Below are positions 25,709 to 32,570 of a stretch of 64,000 nt of DNA, piece after piece. Source of the DNA: an uncultured Lachnospiraceae bacterium (GTDB taxonomy: Bacteria; Bacillota; Clostridia; Lachnospirales; Lachnospiraceae). Both the position numbers and the translations under genes were made by a program. Location of the stretch: contig CAJTJY010000018.1 of NCBI GenBank assembly GCA_910576975.1, positions 20,578-84,577 on the forward strand, read 5' to 3'. The first letter of the stretch is position 1. Every line of letters begins with the position of its first letter. The notes below the pieces were generated by a model that ran no database searches, was not told where the DNA came from, and saw only the letters and a list, made by a program, of their open reading frames with translations.

Positions 25709-26812
25709 TTAGACAAGGTGCTCTTTTGCGCACTGCAGCGCCGCTTCCACGGTGTCATCCATATCATAATACTTATATTGTCCCAGGCGGCCGCCAAAAA
25801 TAACATTTCCTTCTTTCTTTGCAAGCTCTTGGTATTTCTCATATAGCGCTGCATTTTTCTGGTCGTTCATGGGATAATACGGTTCATCCCCCTTTTCCCA
25901 TGTCCTTGGATATTCCCGGGTAATTACCGTCTTTGGCTGCATTCCATATTCAAAATGCTTATGTTCGATGATTCGCGTGTAAGGCACTTCGTATTCTGTA
26001 TAATTGACTACGGCATTTCCCTGATAATTCTCCTCGCCTAGCACTTGCGTCTCAAACTTCAAGGAACGATATTCCAATGCTCCAAAACAATATCCAAAAT
26101 ATTGATCTATCATTCCCGTATAGACAATATTTTGCGCCAAAGCTTTGTATTCTTGCTGTTTTTGTAAGAAATCCTCATTCAAACGCACTTCCGTTCCTTG
26201 AAGCATGTTCTCGACCATCTTAGTGTATCCCCCGACAGGAATTCCCTGAAATTTATCATCAAAATAATTATTGTCATAAGTGAAACGCACCGGCAACCGT
26301 TTGATAATAAATGCCGGAAGCTCCGTGGCACGCCTGCCCCACTGTTTTTCCGTGTACCCTTTCACCAGCTTGTGATACACGTCCGGGCCCACGAGGCTGA
26401 TCGCCTGTTCCTCCAGGTTCTTGGGATGCTCCACGGCATATTGCTGCTTCTGACTTTCAATTTTTTCTCTTGCTTCCTGCGGGGTTACCACTCCCCAAAG
26501 CTTGTGAAAAGTATTCATGTTAAACGGCATATTATAAATCTCGCCTTTATAATTTGCCACTGGAGAATTCGTATAACGGTTGAACTCGGCAAACTTTCCC
26601 ACATACTCCCACACTTCCTGGTTAGAAGTATGAAAAATATGCGCCCCATACTGGTGGACCTGTATGCCTTCCACTTCTTCCGTATAAATATTTCCGGCAA
26701 TATGACTGCGTTTGTCTATGACAAGGCACTTTTTCCCTGCTTTTTTTGCCTCCTGGGCAAATACCGCCCCAAACAAGCCTGCGCCGACAATCAAGTAATC
26801 ATATGTTTTCAT
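25709..26812 (-). CDS. glf: UDP-galactopyranose mutase
   Basis: 367 aa flavoenzyme that interconverts UDP-galactopyranose and UDP-galactofuranose for cell-surface glycans. N-terminal FAD-binding YDYLIVGAGLFGAVFAQEAK, HQYGAHIFHTSNQEVWEYV (active-site region), KGYTEKQWGRRATELP and the C-terminal FGGRLGQYKYYDMDD. GAAGGAG lies 5-6 bases before 26812; the longer frame is not supported. No glycan cluster is next to it. Confidence 0.95.
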   Translation of the reverse strand: MKTYDYLIVGAGLFGAVFAQEAKKAGKKCLVIDKRSHIAGNIYTEEVEGIQVHQYGAHIFHTSNQEVWEYVGKFAEFNRYTNSPVANYKGEIYNMPFNMNTFHKLWGVVTPQEAREKIESQKQQYAVEHPKNLEEQAISLVGPDVYHKLVKGYTEKQWGRRATELPAFIIKRLPVRFTYDNNYFDDKFQGIPVGGYTKMVENMLQGTEVRLNEDFLQKQQEYKALAQNIVYTGMIDQYFGYCFGALEYRSLKFETQVLGEENYQGNAVVNYTEYEVPYTRIIEHKHFEYGMQPKTVITREYPRTWEKGDEPYYPMNDQKNAALYEKYQELAKKEGNVIFGGRLGQYKYYDMDDTVEAALQCAKEHLV

Positions 26813-27028
26813 CCACAGCTCCTTCTCTTGTTTTCTGATAGTGTTCCCGTTACAGTATAGTATAACCGCATTTTTTATACAAGCGGTTTTTCTAAAATCC
26901 TGCAAATTGCAACATGGCAACAGCAACTTTCTTTTTTCGACGGCAAACTTCCAAATCCCCTATAAAATCTCAGCATTCCCGCATTTTTCTTTACGTAATT
27001 TTAACACCATTTCCCTATATGGTTCTGG

Positions 27029-27034
27029 TATAAT
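27029..27034 (+). promoter_or_regulatory. Extended -10 element before the small ORF
   Basis: TGG-TATAAT, a perfect -10 with TG extension, 18 bases before the start codon at 27053. No matching -35 is seen. Confidence 0.45.
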
Positions 27035-27052
27035 ATGGGTGAGGTGATAGAG

Positions 27053-27217
27053 ATGGCAATTACCAGTATTTTAAATAGCAACGACGCAGAGATGCTGGAA
27101 AAATTACGGACAGAAAACATTCTTCTCATGGAAGAAAACAAAAAACTAAGCGAAACCGTAGACTGGATGCACGATACAATTTGGCGCCTTGTGCACATAC
27201 AGCGTTCGGAAAATTAA
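27053..27217 (+). CDS. Small hypothetical protein
   Basis: 54 aa, MAITSILNSNDAEML through VDWMHDTIWRLVHIQ. GAGGTGAT lies five bases before the ATG and a clean -10 lies upstream, so it is probably expressed. It is amphipathic with a short coiled coil (KLRTENILLMEENKKLSETV) and ends in an aromatic helix. No family recognised. It faces the nucleoid-protein gene tail to tail, with a hairpin between. Confidence 0.5.
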   Translation: MAITSILNSNDAEMLEKLRTENILLMEENKKLSETVDWMHDTIWRLVHIQRSEN

Positions 27218-27290
27218 GTTCTCTATTTTTTAACTTCGGACAGGCAACAGATACCAGAAGTATCAAAATTTTGCTTCATAACAACTTCCA

Positions 27291-27387
27291 AACCGCCGCA
27301 TGAAGAAATGTACGTAAAGCTGTTACAGGCTTCATCCCCGACAAACTGCCACAGGCTGCAGATACATTGCTTCATGCGGTTTTTCTA
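27291..27387 (+). terminator. Branched hairpin with T-tract between convergent genes
   Basis: AAACCGC-CGCATGAAG (from about 27291) pairs with CTTCATGCGGTTT (ending about 27385), with further pairing inside (AATGTA with TACATT) and a run of five T residues after it on the plus strand. It is probably the terminator of the small ORF, although the roughly 95-base branched shape would also suit a structured RNA. Confidence 0.5.
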
Positions 27388-27463
27388 TATAAAATTAAGT
27401 TAACGCCTGCTTTACATCTGGAAGACATTGCAATTTATTTTCTTAAAAATTCAGATTGACAAG

Positions 27464-28498
27464 CTATTTCGAAATAATGCGCCCCACATTTTTAATCAAT
27501 ATGGAAATGCTCCCATCCTGGTTGGTGATAAACTCAATATGCTCACCGTCTCGATACTGTTCCATGGGGATTTTGATTTCTACCCCGGTATCCGTGGCAA
27601 GATACTGTTTGGAAAACTTGCGCAGAGCGCTCTCTGTCTGAGGCTCAATCTGCGTGTCTGCGCCAATATGGTATTTTTCTAACCGCTCGTTGACTTCGCC
27701 CTTGAATTCTTCTTTCTCCTTAAACACCTGATCCAGCACAGCCGGGACATCCACCGCCCCCGTCTCTTCCAACTGACGGTGAATGACTTGCTTGGTCTCC
27801 ATCTGCACTTCGAACTGTTCTGAATCATTATAGTATTTTTTCTGCACCGCATCAATCGCATGAGTAACGATGGAAAGCTGCGTCTTGGGCGATAACGCCC
27901 CGCTGCAGTTTAGAAAAAGCTTTGAGAAATAATTGGTTTTCTGACCGTTGACCTGATATTTTTTCTCGATCAGGGAAATCGAAAAGTCAGACAGGCAAAT
28001 CACTGCGGCCTCTGACAATTTTTGATTTTCGGTTGGCAGAATCGCCCGAAACTTAATGATCTCATTGGTATTTCCAAAAGCATCGGACTGCGTCTGATGC
28101 GTGAAAGATGTTTTATAATCCATCTTCAACAAGGCCAAATACTGCTCTTCTCCCGCTTCAAAAAGCGCTTCCACAAAATCCGCCTGAGGAATGTCAATAT
28201 TTTTATTCATGATCCCATACAGGCAAGACGCCAGGCGCTGGCTCGCCTCAACGAAAACCGCATCTGCAAAGCCTGCCTTGGCAAGCGCCTCTATCTCCTG
28301 ATATGCTTGAGAATCCTCCCTGTAAAACACACAAGTCTTTTTGTCATCCGTATTCAAAACCTTATTTACATGCCCACGAAGAAACTCTTCAAAATCCGAT
28401 CCATAGTCAAGCAGCGTATCGGACAGCACAGGCATTCCCACGGTTGAGTCCAAAATGTGCACAATAACTTTCCGAAATCTGATTTCCCCTTTATCCAT
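27464..28498 (-). CDS. Nucleoid-associated protein (NdpA/YejK-like)
   Basis: 344 aa. It matches the 37-kDa nucleoid-associated family (NA37): N-terminal VIVHILDSTVGMPVLSDTLL, central CLSDFSISLIEKKYQVNGQK and C-terminal IEFITNQDGSISILIKNVGR. In gammaproteobacteria homologues bind the nucleoid; the role in Firmicutes is little studied. It is monocistronic. Upstream lies a long imperfect palindrome. Confidence 0.75.
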   Translation of the reverse strand: MDKGEIRFRKVIVHILDSTVGMPVLSDTLLDYGSDFEEFLRGHVNKVLNTDDKKTCVFYREDSQAYQEIEALAKAGFADAVFVEASQRLASCLYGIMNKNIDIPQADFVEALFEAGEEQYLALLKMDYKTSFTHQTQSDAFGNTNEIIKFRAILPTENQKLSEAAVICLSDFSISLIEKKYQVNGQKTNYFSKLFLNCSGALSPKTQLSIVTHAIDAVQKKYYNDSEQFEVQMETKQVIHRQLEETGAVDVPAVLDQVFKEKEEFKGEVNERLEKYHIGADTQIEPQTESALRKFSKQYLATDTGVEIKIPMEQYRDGEHIEFITNQDGSISILIKNVGRIISK

Positions 28499-28520
28499 GC
28501 CGTTCTCCCTTTTATAACTG

Positions 28521-28683
28521 ATGTGCTCTCGGATTCTCTTTGTGCCTGATTTTGCGAGAAGATTTTTTGTCAGACGTGCACAAATTTATGAGGCGTACCT
28601 GGATAGTACGTTAATTAAACTTGTGTGCATTTGGCGGAAAATCAGCCGTAAAAGCAGGTATAAAAGAGATTCCGAGAATACAT
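28521..28683. repeat. 163-base imperfect palindrome
   Basis: The two halves are complementary over about 75 bases with mismatches: CTCGG-ATTCTCTTT near 28528 with AAAGAGATTCCGAG near 28663, GTGCACAAA with TTGTGTGCAT further in, and GTAC-CTGGATA-GTAC at the apex. It lies between the end of the exonuclease gene and the start of the nucleoid-protein gene. It does not share the core of the cruciform family (copies A-D). It could be a MITE, or a transcript end for the exonuclease gene. Confidence 0.75.
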
Positions 28684-28710
28684 AACTGTTTTATCTTCTG
28701 TATCAGTCTG

Positions 28711-29469
28711 TCACAAGGCGATTTCCAGCTCCACCGGACAATGGTCAGAGCCTAAAATATCCGTATGGATTTTGGCGTCGGTCAGTTTTTCTTTCAGATC
28801 GTCTGACACCAAAAAATAATCAATACGCCATCCGGCATTCTTCTCTCTCGCTCGGAAGCGGTATGACCACCAGGAATATACTTGTTCTTTGCCAGGATAA
28901 AAATACCGGAACGTGTCAATATAACCGTGGCTTAAAACTGTGGAAAATTTTTCTCGCTCTTCGTCTGTAAATCCTGCGCTTTTGCGGTTTGTCTTTGGAT
29001 TTTTGAGGTCTATCTCCTGATGCGCCACATTTAAGTCGCCGCAAATAATCACTGGCTTTTTCGCCTTAAGCCCATCTAAATAAGCTAAAAAAGCGTCCTC
29101 CCATTCCATCCGGTAAGAGAGCCTCGCCAGCTCATTCTGTGAATTTGGCGTATAACAAGTCACTAGATAATATGCGTCATACTCTAAAGTGGTCACTCTT
29201 CCCTCTTTGTCATGTTGCTCCTTGCCAATCCCATATATCGCCTTTTGAGGCTTATGCCTGGTAAAAACGGCTGTCCCCGAATATCCTTTCTTCTCTGCAT
29301 AATTCCAATAACTGTAATACCCGTCTGGCAGATCAAGAGAAATCTGCCCTTGCTGCAATTTTGTCTCCTGGACGCAAAAAAAATCTGCATCCAATTCCCT
29401 GAAAATATCCAGAAAGCCTTTCTGCACACAGGCACGCAAGCCATTTACATTCCACGAAATCAATTTCAT
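28711..29469 (-). CDS. xth: Exodeoxyribonuclease III / AP endonuclease
   Basis: 252 aa. Mg-dependent AP endonuclease and 3'-5' exonuclease of base-excision repair. KLISWNVNGLRAC (catalytic Asn), FFCVQETKLQQGQ (catalytic Glu), ICGDLNVAHQEIDLKNP (catalytic Asp and Asn) and LGSDHCPVELEI (final Asp-His) are all present. Length is normal. Both flanks are non-coding. Confidence 0.96.
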   Translation of the reverse strand: MKLISWNVNGLRACVQKGFLDIFRELDADFFCVQETKLQQGQISLDLPDGYYSYWNYAEKKGYSGTAVFTRHKPQKAIYGIGKEQHDKEGRVTTLEYDAYYLVTCYTPNSQNELARLSYRMEWEDAFLAYLDGLKAKKPVIICGDLNVAHQEIDLKNPKTNRKSAGFTDEEREKFSTVLSHGYIDTFRYFYPGKEQVYSWWSYRFRAREKNAGWRIDYFLVSDDLKEKLTDAKIHTDILGSDHCPVELEIAL

Positions 29470-29529
29470 ATTCCATATGCTCCTTTTTTGATTTTCTGCT
29501 ATACACTTAACGGCAAAGGATGTCTGATT

Positions 29530-30330
29530 TCAATAACCTCTCTCATTAATAACATCAAGTTCCATTCTTATAGCGTCATAAACAGCCTCAAAGTGAGTTA
29601 CGTCAAATTCTATCCGCATAATCCCTGAAATATTAGATAATAACTCAACCCCTCTTTCACAAAGCAAAATAACCTTATTACGCCCATATTTTCCTTGAAA
29701 AAAGCCAATTTCATGAATGACATTTTGTCTTGGGCGCATGCCTCCATCCATGATTTCATCATCTTTTGTCAGTAAAACAATAGCGCAATTACAAAAAGCA
29801 CTCGCCTTTTCCAGTTTTTCTACAATTGTCAATCCTCTGTTAGGCAATTCATCCAGTATAATTATTTCACGTTTTAATCTCTCCCGAATAAATTCCTTTA
29901 GCTTAAGTTTTAATAATTCATTATGTCCATAACTAATAAAAATTTTATTCCTCATTTTGCATTCGATCTCCCTTATTGCCTCACTTAGTCGTTCCATGAG
30001 ACTACAATCATTTTTATCTAAAAAGGTATATGATCCTTCCAAAAATGCCTTAGCTACAACAGAAATCATTTTTTCATTTTTTTGAGAAATCATTATTACA
30101 TACATATCAGGAGTAGTTTTTTTTAATTTTGACAATATGCTTAATCCTTCATTTGTATAGGTAGGAGGAAGCATAAGGTCAAGCAATGCCAAATCATGCC
30201 GCTCTATATTCATCACCTGATGAAAATCGATCATATTTTTACAATATGTTACCTGATGTCCCCTAGAGAAAAGAATTTCCATCAAGCTCTCAGCATATAT
30301 TGTATCATCATCAATGAGCAATACATTCAT
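29530..30330 (-). CDS. Response-regulator receiver fused to CAP12/Pycsar-type TIR domain
   Basis: 266 aa. Residues 1-123 are a canonical receiver: acidic pair Asp8/Asp9, phospho-acceptor Asp51 (LALLDLMLPP), Ser82 as switch residue and Lys106. Residues 128-262 match the TIR-like nucleotide-binding domain PF10137: KIFISYGHNE, ELPNRGLTIVEKLEKA with candidate catalytic Glu171, CAIVLLTKDDE, RPRQNVIHEIGFFQGKYGR. Related domains are NAD-cleaving effectors in CBASS (Cap12) and Pycsar. There is no DNA-binding domain, so output is probably enzymatic. It overlaps the upstream PPDK-like gene by 20 bases, behind a TAGGAG-like site. The region is AT-rich compared with its flanks. Domain calls are strong; the role is inferred. 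Confidence 0.85.
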   Translation of the reverse strand: MNVLLIDDDTIYAESLMEILFSRGHQVTYCKNMIDFHQVMNIERHDLALLDLMLPPTYTNEGLSILSKLKKTTPDMYVIMISQKNEKMISVVAKAFLEGSYTFLDKNDCSLMERLSEAIREIECKMRNKIFISYGHNELLKLKLKEFIRERLKREIIILDELPNRGLTIVEKLEKASAFCNCAIVLLTKDDEIMDGGMRPRQNVIHEIGFFQGKYGRNKVILLCERGVELLSNISGIMRIEFDVTHFEAVYDAIRMELDVINERGY

Positions 30331-31651
30331 ACTCCGCTCCTAACTTTTTGATCGCCTCTTTAATTTCAGCATAATGTAATTGAAACTTTATATCACACTC
30401 AGACAATAAATTCCGATCGTCATATTCATAAAGAACTTCATTGAGATAACTGTATAATTGACGATCAACTTGCAACTTAAATTTGGGAATAATTCTCTCT
30501 TCTAAACTCCACCCGCTTTCCTCAAAGGCACAAATACAAATAAAATCTCCTTCGTGTATTTGGCGTCCCAAAGCGCAGGCAGTTTTATTTAAGTTATCAA
30601 TAGAGAAACTCTTATCCGCAATCGCAGGGAGCCCCATGCCCTTGCAAACAAGCGCTCCATGAGAACTCATTCTTGTCGTGTTAAAAATTGCCCCACTGCA
30701 CTGCCTCACAATCTCTAGTTCCTCAGGGGTTATGATATCCGTTATCAAAATGTAAGGTCCCTGCATTCCCTTTTCTCTTAACATCTGCAAATTTGTTGAA
30801 ACAAAAACAACTCTTCCCTGTGCACAGCCCCAATTTAATCGTTGCGCTTGTTTATATTGAGAGGGAACATCTAAAGTATAACCATCAAATTTCAATAAAT
30901 CTTCTGGCGATATAAAGTCCAAAAATTCTTTATTGGAAATATGCTTTTTTCTATGTTTTTCAACAAGGACGCTTAAATATCCCTTTTTTGTGATTGGATA
31001 TTCCCGAACCTTAATAATATTTATATTTCCATATTCATCATTCCTAAAAAATATTTTTTTAGGAATTGCAAAAACATCGTCTATCACATCAATCATGTTG
31101 CAAATTATTTCATTAAAAAACGGTAATTTACAGTGCACATTATGTTGGTAATTATAACTTCTCAAGAGAGAGCCATCTACCGGATTACGCGTTACTACTG
31201 AGAAAATATTGCCATCATCCATAAATGGCTGGATATAAATTGCAGGAAAAGTATCTTCTTTATTCATTTTATTTGCGATCCTGTATGCCTGAGGCTTATC
31301 ATCAAACCACGCTTCATATAATTTCGTGATGGCATATTGAATGCTTGTAAAATTATTTTTTATTATAAAATGCCTAGTCGGAATGAGACATTCTCTATAA
31401 ACACTAATCGCTATAAATACAGGTACCTCCCATAACACTCCATGTTCTTTGAGCAAATTCTCAGCTGAATCAATAATATCATTACTAACATATCTATCTT
31501 GATAATACTTTCGAAACGTTTGTTTCGATAAAACAATCGTCTTCATCAATTGTAAATTGGTTTTTTTCTCCACCCTTGATAAATTTGCAATTGTCACACC
31601 AAATTCTTTTGGCGAGAGCTCTTTATCCGTGTCCCATATATTAATAAACAA
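30311..31651 (-). CDS. Half-size PPDK/PEP-synthase-like phosphotransferase with phospho-His domain
   Basis: 446 aa against about 870 in pyruvate phosphate dikinase. Residues about 15-225 resemble a divergent ATP-grasp: AITKLYEAWFDDKPQAYRI, PAIYIQPFM, FSVVTRNPVDGS, and NIIKVREYPITKKG at its end. Residues 275-350 are the swivelling domain: GCAQGRVVFVS, ITDIITPEELEIV and RMSSHGALVCKGMGLPAI, with His331 at the phospho-histidine position (TSHAAVVARGMG in PPDK). The TIM-barrel PEP/pyruvate domain is missing, and the N-terminal GGKG of PPDK is not conserved. A TTG start at 31651 is supported by GGAGGGGAG six bases upstream. It is first gene of a two-gene operon with the receiver-TIR gene. Confidence 0.75.
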   Translation of the reverse strand: MFINIWDTDKELSPKEFGVTIANLSRVEKKTNLQLMKTIVLSKQTFRKYYQDRYVSNDIIDSAENLLKEHGVLWEVPVFIAISVYRECLIPTRHFIIKNNFTSIQYAITKLYEAWFDDKPQAYRIANKMNKEDTFPAIYIQPFMDDGNIFSVVTRNPVDGSLLRSYNYQHNVHCKLPFFNEIICNMIDVIDDVFAIPKKIFFRNDEYGNINIIKVREYPITKKGYLSVLVEKHRKKHISNKEFLDFISPEDLLKFDGYTLDVPSQYKQAQRLNWGCAQGRVVFVSTNLQMLREKGMQGPYILITDIITPEELEIVRQCSGAIFNTTRMSSHGALVCKGMGLPAIADKSFSIDNLNKTACALGRQIHEGDFICICAFEESGWSLEERIIPKFKLQVDRQLYSYLNEVLYEYDDRNLLSECDIKFQLHYAEIKEAIKKLGAEYECIAH

Positions 31652-31767
31652 TAAAATCTCCCCTCCGAGTTATGTAAATTTCATCAATCCACATATTTAC
31701 CATGATATTGATATCTCTTCTGCATCCTTTAGTATCTCAATAAAAACATCAGCTAATCCCTATTAAT

Positions 31768-31796
31768 ATTATACCTAGCAAAAGCAGCCTTAGCAA
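31768..31796 (-). promoter_or_regulatory. Sigma-A promoter of the PPDK-like / receiver-TIR operon
   Basis: Minus strand TTGCTA (31791-31796), 17-base spacer, perfect TATAAT (31768-31773). The leader is about 110 bases. This indicates a constitutively transcribed two-gene unit unless an operator is hidden in the leader. Confidence 0.75.
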
Positions 31797-31809
31797 CTAA
31801 ATTTTTTCA

Positions 31810-32027
31810 TACTTTGTAGGCTTATATATTAAAAAGGAGTAATAATCTACAGATTGGCAAGAATTGCTCTATTAGCTCATGCAAAAATCAAATAGAAACA
31901 CTTTATCATCCGCTTTCCGGTGTTTCTGGTAGTCTTAATGAGCATTGAGGGCAGATGTCAAGTAACCGAAGCAGCCGGCGAACGCCGAATTTTTTGCCCA
32001 AACAAGCAACATTAGCAACACACATGA
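31810..32027. other. AT-rich spacer of the putative island
   Basis: Between the module promoter and the integrase fragment I find only short broken frames and no start with a convincing ribosome site except AAAGGAG near 31834, which opens a frame of a few codons only. Confidence 0.4.
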
Positions 32028-32273
32028 GAAAGAAGCTATTTGTTCAAAGCACAGGACCCTCTCGGGATCTTTAGATTCTCCATTCATAAACTTCGTCACT
32101 ACTTTGCAAGCGAAATGTCAGCTCTCGGCAAACCGGAGGCTGACATATTGAGAATGAGCGGCTGGGAAACCGATTACGTCATGAAGTCTGTATATCGACA
32201 CTCCATGATAGACAAACAAGAAAACGCAAAAAGAGAAGCTTCTGACAAGTTGCAAAACGCCTTGTTTTCTTAA
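32028..32273 (+). pseudogene. Tyrosine integrase, C-terminal fragment
   Basis: About 80 codons encode the catalytic end of a phage-type integrase: FRFSIHKLRHYFASEMSALG (box with His and Arg), ADILRMSGWE (Trp at the usual His position) and VYRHSMIDK with the nucleophilic Tyr. An in-frame stop at 32025 cuts off the N-terminal two thirds. It lies 130 bases from tRNA-Leu, the usual place for such integrases, so it marks a decayed integrative element. Confidence 0.85.
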
Positions 32274-32341
32274 AAATTCATGACAAAATTCTATATTATT
32301 CTTGAAAATAGAACACTAAAACGCCTGGTAAATATAGGCGC

Positions 32342-32392
32342 AAAAAAGCACAAATCCTTGACTTCACTAAGTGAATCCCGAATTTGCGCTTT
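32342..32392 (-). terminator. Rho-independent terminator of tRNA-Leu
   Basis: AAAGCACAAATCC with GAATTTGCGCTTT, enclosing the inner stem TTCACT/AGTGAA, and on the minus strand a run of six T residues (32342-32347). It lies just after the tRNA 3' end. Confidence 0.8.
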
Positions 32393-32403
32393 CTCTGATC
32401 TAA

Positions 32404-32487
32404 TGCGGAAGATGGGACTTGAACCCACACGTCTATACAGACACAAGATCCTTAGTCTTGCCTGTCTGCCAATTCCAGCACTTCCGC
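32404..32487 (-). tRNA. tRNA-Leu (anticodon AAG)
   Basis: 84 bases, class II with a long variable arm (TGTCTGTATAGACG). Acceptor GCGGAAG/CTTCCGC, discriminator A, D-arm GGAATTGGCAGAC, anticodon stem CAAGA/TCTTG with loop CTAAGGA, hence anticodon AAG for CUU. T arm GTGGGTTCAAGTCCCAT. CCA is not encoded. The A at position 34 implies deamination to inosine by TadA. Confidence 0.92.
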
Positions 32488-32526
32488 AGACAATTATGTA
32501 TCGCCCTGTCGCTTGACGACTTAGAC

Positions 32527-32555
32527 ATAATAACAAATTCAAACACAATTGTCAA
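32527..32555 (-). promoter_or_regulatory. Sigma-A promoter of tRNA-Leu
   Basis: Minus strand TTGACA (32550-32555), 17-base spacer, TATTAT (32527-32532), about 40 bases before the tRNA. Confidence 0.8.
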
Positions 32556-32570
32556 TAGCTTTTTGAGATT

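Noticed and set aside
29470..29529. att-like direct repeat of the tRNA-Leu 3' end at the far side of the module
   Set aside because: I looked for GCGGAAGATGGGA near this end and did not find it, so island borders remain undefined.
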